Shown piece by piece: positions 1-6,618 of a stretch of 9,520 nt of DNA. This DNA comes from an uncultured Clostridium sp. (lineage in GTDB: Bacteria > Bacillota > Clostridia > Lachnospirales > Lachnospiraceae). The DNA lies in contig CAMEWU010000084.1 in assembly GCA_945946715.1 (NCBI GenBank), positions 1 through 9,520 on the forward strand. Reading direction: 5' to 3'. The translations under genes and the position numbers were made by a program. How positions within the stretch are numbered: the stretch's first letter is position 1; each line of letters starts with the position of its first letter. A model generated the notes under the pieces. The model saw only the letters and a list, made by a program, of their open reading frames with translations. It had not been told where the DNA came from and did not search any database.

Positions 1-136
1 GGGAATGTGTGGGCAGTCCTACGTATAAAACACATATGCAACACTACCTACCACAAATCCCTTATTTCCGGGCTTTTCTCGTTCTCAAAACGTTAACAAA
101 GAGATAGTTTTGTTTTTCAGAGAGAGACGATTCATT

Positions 137-171
137 ACTCCTCAGTATGTTACGATACTGAGGAGTTTTTT
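137..171 (+). terminator. Intrinsic terminator of an off-window upstream gene
   Basis: A perfect 12-bp stem (137-148 with 155-166) with a 6-nt loop is followed at once by a run of six T (166-171), the classic form of a rho-independent terminator reading on the plus strand. There is no T-run on the other side, so it should work in one direction only. Positions 1-136 hold no gene I can recognise; the short open stretches there end by about position 117 and look like nothing known. The terminator therefore probably ends a transcript that starts left of the window and insulates the MutS-like gene. Confidence 0.85.
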
Positions 172-205
172 CATTCTCTTAACGTTCTTCTCTGAGTGCT
201 TATCA

Positions 206-234
206 TTGACAAGTGGTTACACCTATTATATTCT
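206..234 (+). promoter_or_regulatory. Sigma-A-type promoter for the MutS-like gene
   Basis: A consensus -35 box TTGACA (206-211) is followed after exactly 17 bases by TATTCT (229-234), with an overlapping TATATT at 227-232. It lies 40 bases upstream of the start codon at 275, downstream of the terminator at 137-171. The perfect -35 box and correct spacing make it a convincing housekeeping promoter. Confidence 0.75.
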
Positions 235-274
235 AATAATAGCACGTTTTTGGATGAACTAGGGGGCATATAGT

Positions 275-1813
275 ATGAGTTTATTATACAGGGAAGAAGA
301 TGAACCGTTCATTTCTGTTTCCGATGATACATATAAGGACTTGGCGTTGCACGAATTGTGTAATGCAATATCTACGGATTCTTCAAATCAAGAATTGATA
401 CAATCGATCTTTTCAAAGATACCTACCAGATATGAGACAATTACATATCGACAGGCAATTTTGCAGGACTTTTTGGATAGGAAGGAAATGTGCGATGAAC
501 TGGAGATTATTCTAGAGAAGCTAAATACCTTAAAGGAGTTTAAGTCCCATCGCAGAATGGATGCAGATCGCAAATCAAGCATCTGGGAATTGTTGGACTA
601 CTTGCAGGAGCTGGAAGTCTATACGGAAACGGTAGAAGATATGGATCGTGTCCTACAGCTTTATGCGCCAAAATCTCAAGGACTGACTGAGATTGCACAA
701 CGTGTACATAAGATTATTACTGATGGACAGATGGAGGAGCTGCGGACAGCACTTTCCGGATTACGTGCAGATATATCAACGACGAAGAGTATGACATTCG
801 GCGTTAACTTTACACCGGATTTGTATCCGCAGGATGTCGTCATTATGGGATTTCATAATGCAAAGATTATGCCGAAAATGACACTCAAGGATCAGTATGA
901 TAACCGTTTTCTGAAAAATGGACAGTTTGGTATCAGAGATCCATTGCTTGATACGTTGACACGTGAAATAGAAGGGCATATGGCAAAAGAAATGCGGCGA
1001 ATGAAGCGTGTATTTCGGGATTATATAAGTCTGGATGGATACTTCCTTGTAGAATTATGTTCAGAACTTCAATATTACCTGCTAATGGCGCGATTTGAAC
1101 GCAAGTTAAAGGCAAGTGGCAATCCAATCTGCATGCCGGTGTTATCGGATGATAGTCAGTCAGTGAATATGCAGGGCGTGTACAATATACGACTTGCAAT
1201 AGATGGTGAAGAAAAAATTGTGCGAAATGATTTTGTATTTTCCAAGGAGGAGCGAATCTACATTCTGACCGGTCCGAACCGCGGTGGAAAGACGATGCTG
1301 ACGCAGGGAATCGGTATTGCGGCATTCATGGCATCGCAAGGACTATTTGTTGCGGCAGAGAAATATGAAGGATTTCCTTTTGACCGAATTCTGACTCATT
1401 TTCCGGCAGACGAGAATGAAACGGTGAATTTTGGACGATTGGGTGAGGAAGCCATTCGCATTCAGCAGATTGTGAAAGAAGCGGATGAGCATTCGTTAGT
1501 ATTGTTAAACGAGACGTATTCAACTACATGTGCATCCGATGGATTGTATTTGGCAAAGGATTTGGTACATGTGTTAAAGAACCGAAATATTCCATGCATA
1601 TATAATACCCATATTCATGAGCTGGCACGGATGACCGATGAAATGAATCGGTGGGAAGGCACAAGTGCAGTCATTAGTATTATTATGGAGATTGTGGATA
1701 ATGAGAATACATTCCGGGTATTGCGGAGTGAACCGGATACAAGCTCCTATGCCAGAAATGTTGCATTGGCGTATGGCATTACCTATGAGCAGATGATGGG
1801 CATAGAACAGTAG
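275..1813 (+). CDS. MutS-related ATPase (domain V family, no mismatch-binding domain)
   Basis: The 512-aa protein ends in a MutS-type ABC ATPase. Visible motifs are Walker A GPNRGGKT (333-340), a signature-like segment NFGRLGEE (385-392), a Walker B region LVLLNE (408-413), the D-G pair shortly after it, and the H-loop THIHEL (445-450), which matches THYHEL of true MutS. The first 300 residues are mostly charged helix and resemble the MutS core/lever region; the phrase GVNFTPDLYP near 176 is typical of short MutS-like proteins of Clostridia. At 512 aa it is far shorter than MutS1 (about 850) and lacks the N-terminal Phe-x-Glu mismatch reader; no Smr nuclease tail of MutS2 is seen. The Walker B aspartate position is Asn412, although Glu413 is kept. 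An AGGGGG site at 261-266 lies 8 bases before the ATG. It is probably a DNA-structure-binding or DNA-remodelling ATPase in the cytoplasm, not the housekeeping repair protein; its target is unknown. Confidence 0.85.
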   Translation: MSLLYREEDEPFISVSDDTYKDLALHELCNAISTDSSNQELIQSIFSKIPTRYETITYRQAILQDFLDRKEMCDELEIILEKLNTLKEFKSHRRMDADRKSSIWELLDYLQELEVYTETVEDMDRVLQLYAPKSQGLTEIAQRVHKIITDGQMEELRTALSGLRADISTTKSMTFGVNFTPDLYPQDVVIMGFHNAKIMPKMTLKDQYDNRFLKNGQFGIRDPLLDTLTREIEGHMAKEMRRMKRVFRDYISLDGYFLVELCSELQYYLLMARFERKLKASGNPICMPVLSDDSQSVNMQGVYNIRLAIDGEEKIVRNDFVFSKEERIYILTGPNRGGKTMLTQGIGIAAFMASQGLFVAAEKYEGFPFDRILTHFPADENETVNFGRLGEEAIRIQQIVKEADEHSLVLLNETYSTTCASDGLYLAKDLVHVLKNRNIPCIYNTHIHELARMTDEMNRWEGTSAVISIIMEIVDNENTFRVLRSEPDTSSYARNVALAYGITYEQMMGIEQ

Positions 1814-1821
1814 AGGGTAAC

Positions 1822-2851
1822 ATGAACGCAAAGAAGAGGTTTTATTTAATTTCATATTAGTAGTGATATGCACGCTCATCAATGCGTTGTTGTATTCTGC
1901 GTTGGTTAGGGTAGACCGGACTGTGTTTTTGTCACAAGTGTTTTCCATGATTCCAATTGCTACAATCCTTGCAGCCTTGATTGGAAGCGATTTAGCAGCT
2001 GTGCTTGTGGCTGCGTTTTCCGGAATTGCTGCCTACTATATTGATACAGCCACTTTACGTCCGGGAAATAGATTCATTTACTTGTGTTTTGGCCTTGCAG
2101 TTGCATTGATTTGCAGCAGAATGAAGAAAAATGAAATGAGGTTGAGAATCTATACGAATCATTCACAACAGCAATGAATGATATGACAGAATATGTAGAG
2201 AATATCAAGATACAGACAGAGCATATTACACAGATTCAGCATAACGTGATTACAACCATGGCTGATATTGTTGAGAGCCGTGATGAGAATACTGGTGGAC
2301 ATATTAGACGGACGGCAAAGTATGTTGAAATCATTGCAAATGAATTGGTTCAGGAAGGAAAGTATTTGGATATACTAACCCCTCAGTATATTTCGGATAT
2401 GGTAGTGGCAGCACCATTGCATGATATGGGAAAGATTCACGTATAAGATCAGATACTGAATAAAAAGGGACGTCTGACTGATGAAGAATATGATGTCATG
2501 AAAACACATGCAGCTGCAGGCAGAGAATTGTTAGAAAAGGCAACGGAGAATCTGGGTAATTTTGAGTACCTTGATATGGCAATTGATATGGCAGGCATGC
2601 ACCATGAATGGTGGAACGGAAAGGGGTATCCGAATGGTTTGGCAGGCGAAGACATTCCGCTATGTGCAAGAATTATGGCAGTCGCAGATGTATTTGATGC
2701 CATTTTTTCGAAGCGCTGTTATAAAGAGGCAATGGAGTTTGAAGAGGCCTTTGAAATTGTAATAGGGGAGAGTGGTGAGCATTTTGACCCTCAGATTATT
2801 GAGGCGTTTGTTGCAGCAAAAGAAAAAATAAGACAAGCAGCAACAGAGTAG
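1822..2851 (+). pseudogene. Broken membrane-anchored HD-GYP c-di-GMP phosphodiesterase gene
   Basis: One ancestral gene can be rebuilt by joining three reading frames. It starts at ATG 1822 behind GAGGG, 8 bases after the MutS-like stop. The first frame stops at 1858; losing one T from the run at 1850-1852 explains the shift. The second frame (to about 2135) gives hydrophobic membrane segments. A duplicated AAATG (2129-2138) then shifts into the third frame, which reads ENLYESFTTAMNDM and an amphipathic linker into the HD-GYP domain. That domain has GGHIRR, the HD pair at 2420-2425, HHE (2600-2608), GYP (2624-2632) and VADVFDA, but an in-frame TAA (2444-2446) interrupts it right after HDMGKIHV. 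Intact relatives hydrolyse cyclic di-GMP in response to a membrane or extracellular signal. All lesions leave flanking residues well conserved, so decay looks recent; assembly errors cannot be excluded. The downstream piece from 2498 has no ribosome binding site and is unlikely to be made. Confidence 0.88.
2129..2138 (+). repeat. 5-bp tandem duplication (AAATG x2) that shifts the HD-GYP frame
   Basis: AAATG occurs twice in direct succession (2129-2133 and 2134-2138). Removing one copy joins the membrane-domain frame (ending RMKKNE) to the linker frame (VENLYESF) without a stop. This is the mark of replication slippage in the HD-GYP pseudogene. Confidence 0.75.
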
Positions 2852-2873
2852 TCTTTTTTTAATCAGTAGAATG

Positions 2874-2882
2874 TGGTATTAT
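2874..2882 (+). promoter_or_regulatory. Possible extended -10 promoter for the SDR-symporter unit
   Basis: TGG followed by TATTAT (TG at 2874-2875, hexamer 2877-2882) forms an extended -10 element about 43 bases before the SDR start. The -35 position (2854-2859) falls in a T-run and is weak, so this is only a candidate. It would separate the SDR and symporter genes from the decayed gene upstream. Confidence 0.35.
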
Positions 2883-2909
2883 AAATCTGTGTAAGCAATC
2901 ATATAGTAT

Positions 2910-2915
2910 AGGAGG
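2910..2915 (+). promoter_or_regulatory. Ribosome binding site that fixes the SDR start at 2925
   Basis: A full AGGAGG at 2910-2915 touches an in-frame ATG at 2916, which is too close to be used. It sits 9 bases before the ATG at 2925, the normal distance. The later ATG is therefore the real start. Confidence 0.85.
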
Positions 2916-2924
2916 ATGGTATTA

Positions 2925-3728
2925 ATGGAAAGATTAAAAGACAAAGTGGCAATTGTAACTGGCTCTACCAGTGGAATCGGTGTTGGTATTGCTAAATTAT
3001 TTGCGGCAGAAGGCGCCAAGGTGGTTATCTGTGGACGTCGGGAAGCAAAGGGACAGGCTGTAGTAGACAGTATTGCAGCAGAAGGCGGAGAAGCATGGTA
3101 TCATTTTATGGATATTACAGCTACGGAGAGTATTGAACAGTTATTTGCTGACACAGTAGAGAAATTCGGGAAAATTGATATCTTAGTGAACAATGCTGCC
3201 AATGTAGGATTAAAGGATGGTCGTGTAGATGAATTGTCGTTAGAGATGTGGGATGCTGTATTCCAAAGCGATGTTCGCGGAACCTTCTATGCGACAAAGT
3301 GCGTACTTCCTTATATGCAGAAAAATGAGACGGGTGGTTCCATTATTAACATTGGTTCCATGGCATCTTGTGGTGGTGACTTAGGTTCTACAGCGTATGC
3401 TTGTGCAAAAGCCGGCGTAGATATGCTGACACAGTCCACTGCATTACAGTATGGAAAGGATAATATCCGTTGTAACTGTGTACGTCCGGGTTTGATTGTA
3501 ACACCGGAAAATGAAGCATATGTGCCACAGGCATTGAAGGACATTTTCTTAAGTAATATCATGGTTAATCGGTATGGATGTCCGGCAGATATTGGACATA
3601 TGTGTGTATATCTGGCTTCAGATGAAAGTGCTTATGTAACCGGACAGATTGTGAATGTAGACGGTGGTTTGAATTCGCATGTATCTACGGTTGCCCAGTT
3701 TAAAGAGTTGAACTCTCGTACATGGTAG
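2925..3728 (+). CDS. Short-chain dehydrogenase/reductase (classical SDR, likely NADPH)
   Basis: This 267-aa cytoplasmic oxidoreductase has the standard classical SDR length and motifs: the nucleotide-binding TGSTSGIG (12-19), NNAA (89-92), the active-site Ser145, and Tyr158/Lys162 in YACAK, with Ser and Tyr 13 residues apart as usual. The PG motif and the C-terminal GQIVNVDGG are also typical. The end of strand beta-2 reads ICGRRE (35-40), with arginines and no aspartate, which favours NADP(H) over NAD(H). The position normally held by the fourth catalytic residue, Asn, appears to be Asp116 (SDVRG instead of a usual N-x-x-G). The best start is ATG 2925. The gene is followed after 50 bases by a sodium symporter, so the two are probably co-transcribed. 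The substrate cannot be read from the sequence; sugars, steroids or bile acids, and acyl ketones are all used by relatives. Confidence 0.9.
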   Translation: MERLKDKVAIVTGSTSGIGVGIAKLFAAEGAKVVICGRREAKGQAVVDSIAAEGGEAWYHFMDITATESIEQLFADTVEKFGKIDILVNNAANVGLKDGRVDELSLEMWDAVFQSDVRGTFYATKCVLPYMQKNETGGSIINIGSMASCGGDLGSTAYACAKAGVDMLTQSTALQYGKDNIRCNCVRPGLIVTPENEAYVPQALKDIFLSNIMVNRYGCPADIGHMCVYLASDESAYVTGQIVNVDGGLNSHVSTVAQFKELNSRTW

Positions 3729-3746
3729 AATTAGAATGGAAATATT

Positions 3747-3768
3747 AAAGGAGAGGGGAGTCCTCCCC
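3747..3768 (+). promoter_or_regulatory. Displaced Shine-Dalgarno plus hairpin in the symporter leader
   Basis: The only good Shine-Dalgarno sequence, AAAGGAG (3747-3753), is 25 bases from the ATG at 3779, too far to work directly. Between them a GC-rich hairpin (GGGGA 3755-3759 with TCCCC 3764-3768) can form. When folded it leaves about 11 unpaired bases between the two sites, which would restore a workable distance. An alternative pairing of GGAG (3750-3753) with CTCC (3763-3766) would hide the Shine-Dalgarno. The fold is inferred by eye. Confidence 0.5.
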
Positions 3769-3778
3769 AAATAAGAAA

Positions 3779-5185
3779 ATGGAAAAGAATAAAAGCAGAA
3801 ATTCATTTACAGGCTCATTAGGGTTTGTATTGGCGGCAGCAGGTAGTGCAGTTGGGTTAGGGAATATTTGGAGGTTTCCATATTTGGCTGCAAAAGACGG
3901 TGGCGGTTTATTCCTGGTAATTTATGTAATCTTGGCACTGACCTTCGGGTTTACACTTCTTACTACGGAAATTGCAATTGGACGAAAGACAAAGCAAAGT
4001 CCCTTGACCGCATATAGCAAGGTCAAGAGAGGCTGGGGATTCTTAGGTGTCATTGCTTGTCTGGTTCCGGTCATCATTATGCCGTATTATTGTGTCATAG
4101 GTGGCTGGGTTGTAAAGTACTTTCTTGCATTTTTGACAGGAGAGGGTACAGAGGCGGCACAGGAGGGTTATTTTGGCAATTTTATTACCGGTGATATTCA
4201 ACCGATTATCTTGACTGTTCTTTTCCTTGGAATTGTGGCATTTATCATCTTCCGAGGAGTAGAAAAGGGAATTGAATCTTCATCTAAGATTATTATGCCG
4301 ATTTTGCTATTGCTGGTCGTTGGAATTGCTATATTTTCAATTACGATTCAGCATACAGATGCTGATGGTATCACCAGAACCGGGTTAGAGGGGTTAAAGG
4401 TTTACTTGATTCCTAATCTGCAGGGCTTAACTGTGAAGGGCTTCTTTACGGTACTGTTAGACGCCATGGGTCAGTTGTTCTTCAGCTTAAGTGTTGCTAT
4501 GGGTATTATGATTGCATATGGTTCCTATGTAAAGGATGATGACAATTTGGTAAAATCTATCAACCAGATTGAGATTTTTGATACCTTGGTTGCATTTCTT
4601 GCAGGTGTCATGATTATTCCGGCAGTCTTTACCTTTATGGGTACAGAAGGCATGCAGGCATCCGGACCGAGTCTGATGTTCGTCTCTTTGCCAAAGGTTT
4701 TTGCTGCGATGGGAAAGGTTGGAAATGTCGTAGGGTGTTTATTCTTTGCTATGGTGCTTTTTGCGGCAATTACCAGTGCAGTATCGGTTATGGAAGCAGT
4801 AGTATCCAGTTTGATGGATAAATTCCATATGTCCAGATTGAAAGCTACGGCAATTGAAACCGGTGTTGCGTTAATTGGTGGTATTATCGTGTGTCTGGGC
4901 TATAATAAGCTGTATTTTGAAATTACTTTACCAAATGGAGCCAGTGCGCAGATTCTGGATATCATGGATTATATCAGTAACAATATTATGATGCCGTTAG
5001 TTGCAATTGGAACCTGTATTCTGATTGGTTGGGTTGCTAAACCAAAGGAAGTGATTGAAGAAGTAGAAAAGACCGGATGTAAATTCGGAAGAAAGCTACT
5101 TTACATTGCCATGATTAAGGTGATTGCACCACTGCTTCTGGTAATTTTGTTCCTGAAGTCGATAGGTATTTTAACATTTATTTAA
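3779..5185 (+). CDS. Sodium-dependent SNF-family (LeuT-fold) amino-acid symporter
   Basis: The 468-aa inner-membrane protein belongs to the neurotransmitter:sodium symporter family, which couples uptake of amino acids or related compounds to the sodium gradient. The N-terminus carries the family hallmark of a broken helix 1, AAAGSAVGLGNIWRFPY (19-35), which builds the sodium and substrate sites. Other family marks are PYYCVIGGW (102-110) in helix 3, FFSLSVAMGIMIAYGSY (234-250) in helix 6, and AAITSAVS (329-336) in helix 8 with Thr332 and Ser333 at the second sodium site. About 11 membrane helices can be counted, ending at 440-465, which fits the bacterial MhsT-like group better than the 12-helix LeuT type. 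No upstream in-frame start exists before the TAA at 3746, so ATG 3779 is used. It follows the SDR gene by 50 bases. The substrate is unknown; hydrophobic or aromatic amino acids are the family's common cargo. Confidence 0.92.
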   Translation: MEKNKSRNSFTGSLGFVLAAAGSAVGLGNIWRFPYLAAKDGGGLFLVIYVILALTFGFTLLTTEIAIGRKTKQSPLTAYSKVKRGWGFLGVIACLVPVIIMPYYCVIGGWVVKYFLAFLTGEGTEAAQEGYFGNFITGDIQPIILTVLFLGIVAFIIFRGVEKGIESSSKIIMPILLLLVVGIAIFSITIQHTDADGITRTGLEGLKVYLIPNLQGLTVKGFFTVLLDAMGQLFFSLSVAMGIMIAYGSYVKDDDNLVKSINQIEIFDTLVAFLAGVMIIPAVFTFMGTEGMQASGPSLMFVSLPKVFAAMGKVGNVVGCLFFAMVLFAAITSAVSVMEAVVSSLMDKFHMSRLKATAIETGVALIGGIIVCLGYNKLYFEITLPNGASAQILDIMDYISNNIMMPLVAIGTCILIGWVAKPKEVIEEVEKTGCKFGRKLLYIAMIKVIAPLLLVILFLKSIGILTFI

Positions 5186-5231
5186 GTGGTAATGATGCAA
5201 TAATATGAAAAGAAATAATTAGATACGATTC

Positions 5232-5250
5232 ATTAACTGGAAAAGTTAAT
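5232..5250 (+). other. AT-rich inverted repeat after the symporter gene
   Basis: ATTAACT (5232-5238) and AGTTAAT (5244-5250) form a 7-bp stem with a 5-base loop, 46 bases after the symporter stop and just before the larger bidirectional hairpin. No T-run follows it, so it is more likely a transcript-end stabiliser than a terminator. Confidence 0.4.
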
Positions 5251-5253
5251 TAG

Positions 5254-5310
5254 AAAAAGAGCCATGTAGCTGATTTCCTTATAGGAAACTGTCTCATGAC
5301 TCTTTTCTTA
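5254..5310. terminator. Bidirectional terminator between convergent operons
   Basis: AAAAGAG-C-CATG (5255-5266) pairs with CATG-A-CTCTTTT (5295-5306) apart from one C/A mismatch. A second stem, TTTCCT (5274-5279) with AGGAAA (5283-5288), lies inside it. On the plus strand the hairpin ends in CTTTTCTT; on the minus strand it ends in a run of five U (5258-5254). It lies between the converging symporter and permease genes and can stop both transcripts. The remaining intergenic bases to 5367 hold no gene. Confidence 0.75.
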
Positions 5311-5388
5311 TGAAAGCTATTTTTTATGAAAGCTATTTTTCTATGAACGATAATTCTCTGTGAAAGCTTACATTCTCCGTAAAGCTTC
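5310..5388. repeat. Degenerate 16-18-bp tandem repeats overlapping the permease 3' end
   Basis: ATGAAAGCTATTTTT occurs twice almost back to back (from 5310 and 5326), followed by a decayed copy from 5343. A GTGAAAGCTT-type copy follows (5360-5369), and then a related stretch in the permease coding end (ATTCTCCGTAAAGCTT, 5372-5387). ATTCTC plus GAAAGCTT recurs with a spacing of about 18 bases. The array looks like successive partial duplications of the last permease codons, spread downstream of its stop codon at 5368-5370. Confidence 0.6.
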
Positions 5389-6603
5389 AATCGGGCTAAG
5401 CTTTGCAGCTTTTCTGGCTGGGTAGATTCCAAAGAAGATACCAACAGCAGAAGAGAAAAGAGTGGTTATCAGAACGGCACCAACTCCGATAGAAGGAGTA
5501 AAGGCATAGGTCGGGGCTACCAGACTGACAATCTGTGATATCAGGAAAGCTCCCACATAACCACCGATAATTCCAAGAATACCACCAACCATAGTTAAAA
5601 AGGCAGATTCGGACAGGAATTGAAGCATGATGGAACTGGTCTTGGCTCCAAGAGCTTTTCGGATACCGATTTCTCTGGTACGTTCTGTAACAGATACCAG
5701 CATAATGTTCATAACACCGACACCACCTACCAGAAGGGATATAGCAGCAACTAAGGAGATAAATAAGGTAATCATGTTAATTACCATATTGATAGTTGCC
5801 ATATAATCGCTGAAACTTTGAATCTGGAAGGTATCGGTTCCCTTACAATTGTGTCGGGATTCTAATATATTAATGACTTCATCACAAGTGGTTTTGGAAT
5901 CAGCACCATCTGCCAACATTAGGTTGGCAGCGTAGGTATCTTCCGGTAAGGAAAGTCCCAGAGCTGATTCAAAGGTAGTAAGCGGAACATTTAAGTAAAT
6001 AGGTGCATTTTCATAGCTGTAGGAAACCAGAGAAGCATTGTCGGCAAAAGTAGTCAGTCCTATAATCCGATATTCTACAATTCTTCCCTGAATATTGATA
6101 TCTACAGTCATTCCAATGACATCTGTATTACCAAAGAGCTTAATTGCATCATCTTCACTGATGTAGCAGACCATTTTGCCGTTTTCATAATCATCTTCTG
6201 AGAAATAAGCTCCTTTGCTTAAAACACTATACTGTTCAAAAAGATAATTGTCGGCATTGCAGCCGTATGCATAGGCATCAAAATCGCCCTTTGGAGTGGA
6301 AATGGTACCCTGTCTGCTGTCAGTAAATAAATATGACTGTATGCCTTCCACATTTTCTTTAATATACTCTAAATCGTCCAGTGTGATAAGATCCGTATCA
6401 CTCATAGACATAATGGCAATTTGTCCGGTTCCGATGCTGTCGAGCTGGGAAGTAATCATATTCTTAAAACCGTTTCCCAGTGACATAATCAGAATAACGG
6501 AAGAAATACCAATAATAATACCAAGCATGGTAAGTAGAGAACGAATTTTATTGGAGAGTATATTGAAAAATGCCATTTTTATATATTCTTTTAATTGTGA
6601 CAT
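5368..6603 (-). CDS. ABC exporter permease, MacB/FtsX (YknZ-like) type
   Basis: The 411-aa membrane subunit has the MacB layout. A cytoplasmic N-terminal helix is followed by membrane helix 1 (about 21-45, ending ISSVILIMSLGNG). A large extracytoplasmic domain (about 50-275) comes next, then three clustered helices (about 277-303, 326-358, 372-394). The loop TERTREIGIRKALGAK (306-321) is the family's coupling segment that touches the ATPase, and the tail YPARKAAKLSPIEALRRM is also typical. Four helices with the ATPase encoded separately is the Gram-positive YknYZ pattern and not the fused E. coli MacB. The start is fixed by an AGGGGG site at 6611-6616, 7 bases upstream; the gap to the adaptor gene is 15 bases. 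It works by mechanotransmission, driving substrates through the adaptor rather than through a membrane channel. The substrate is unknown; peptides, lipids, toxins and drugs are known for relatives. Confidence 0.93.
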   Translation of the reverse strand: MSQLKEYIKMAFFNILSNKIRSLLTMLGIIIGISSVILIMSLGNGFKNMITSQLDSIGTGQIAIMSMSDTDLITLDDLEYIKENVEGIQSYLFTDSRQGTISTPKGDFDAYAYGCNADNYLFEQYSVLSKGAYFSEDDYENGKMVCYISEDDAIKLFGNTDVIGMTVDINIQGRIVEYRIIGLTTFADNASLVSYSYENAPIYLNVPLTTFESALGLSLPEDTYAANLMLADGADSKTTCDEVINILESRHNCKGTDTFQIQSFSDYMATINMVINMITLFISLVAAISLLVGGVGVMNIMLVSVTERTREIGIRKALGAKTSSIMLQFLSESAFLTMVGGILGIIGGYVGAFLISQIVSLVAPTYAFTPSIGVGAVLITTLFSSAVGIFFGIYPARKAAKLSPIEALRRM

Positions 6604-6618
6604 TTGTATTCCCCCTGA

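Noticed and set aside
933..1325. A 130-codon minus-strand open frame inside the MutS-like gene
   Set aside because: It is opposite a well-supported coding region and its composition fits an antisense shadow.
2498..2851. The downstream HD-GYP piece as a separate small gene
   Set aside because: No ribosome binding site precedes the ATG at 2498, and the piece lacks the HD half of the active site; it is better seen as part of the broken gene.
2831..2860. A terminator after the HD-GYP pseudogene (T-run at 2854-2860)
   Set aside because: Only a 4-bp AGAC/GTCT stem with a 16-base loop precedes the T-run, too weak to call.
2916..2918. An earlier in-frame ATG for the SDR
   Set aside because: It directly touches the AGGAGG sequence, leaving no spacing; the ATG at 2925 is correctly placed and gives the normal SDR N-terminus.
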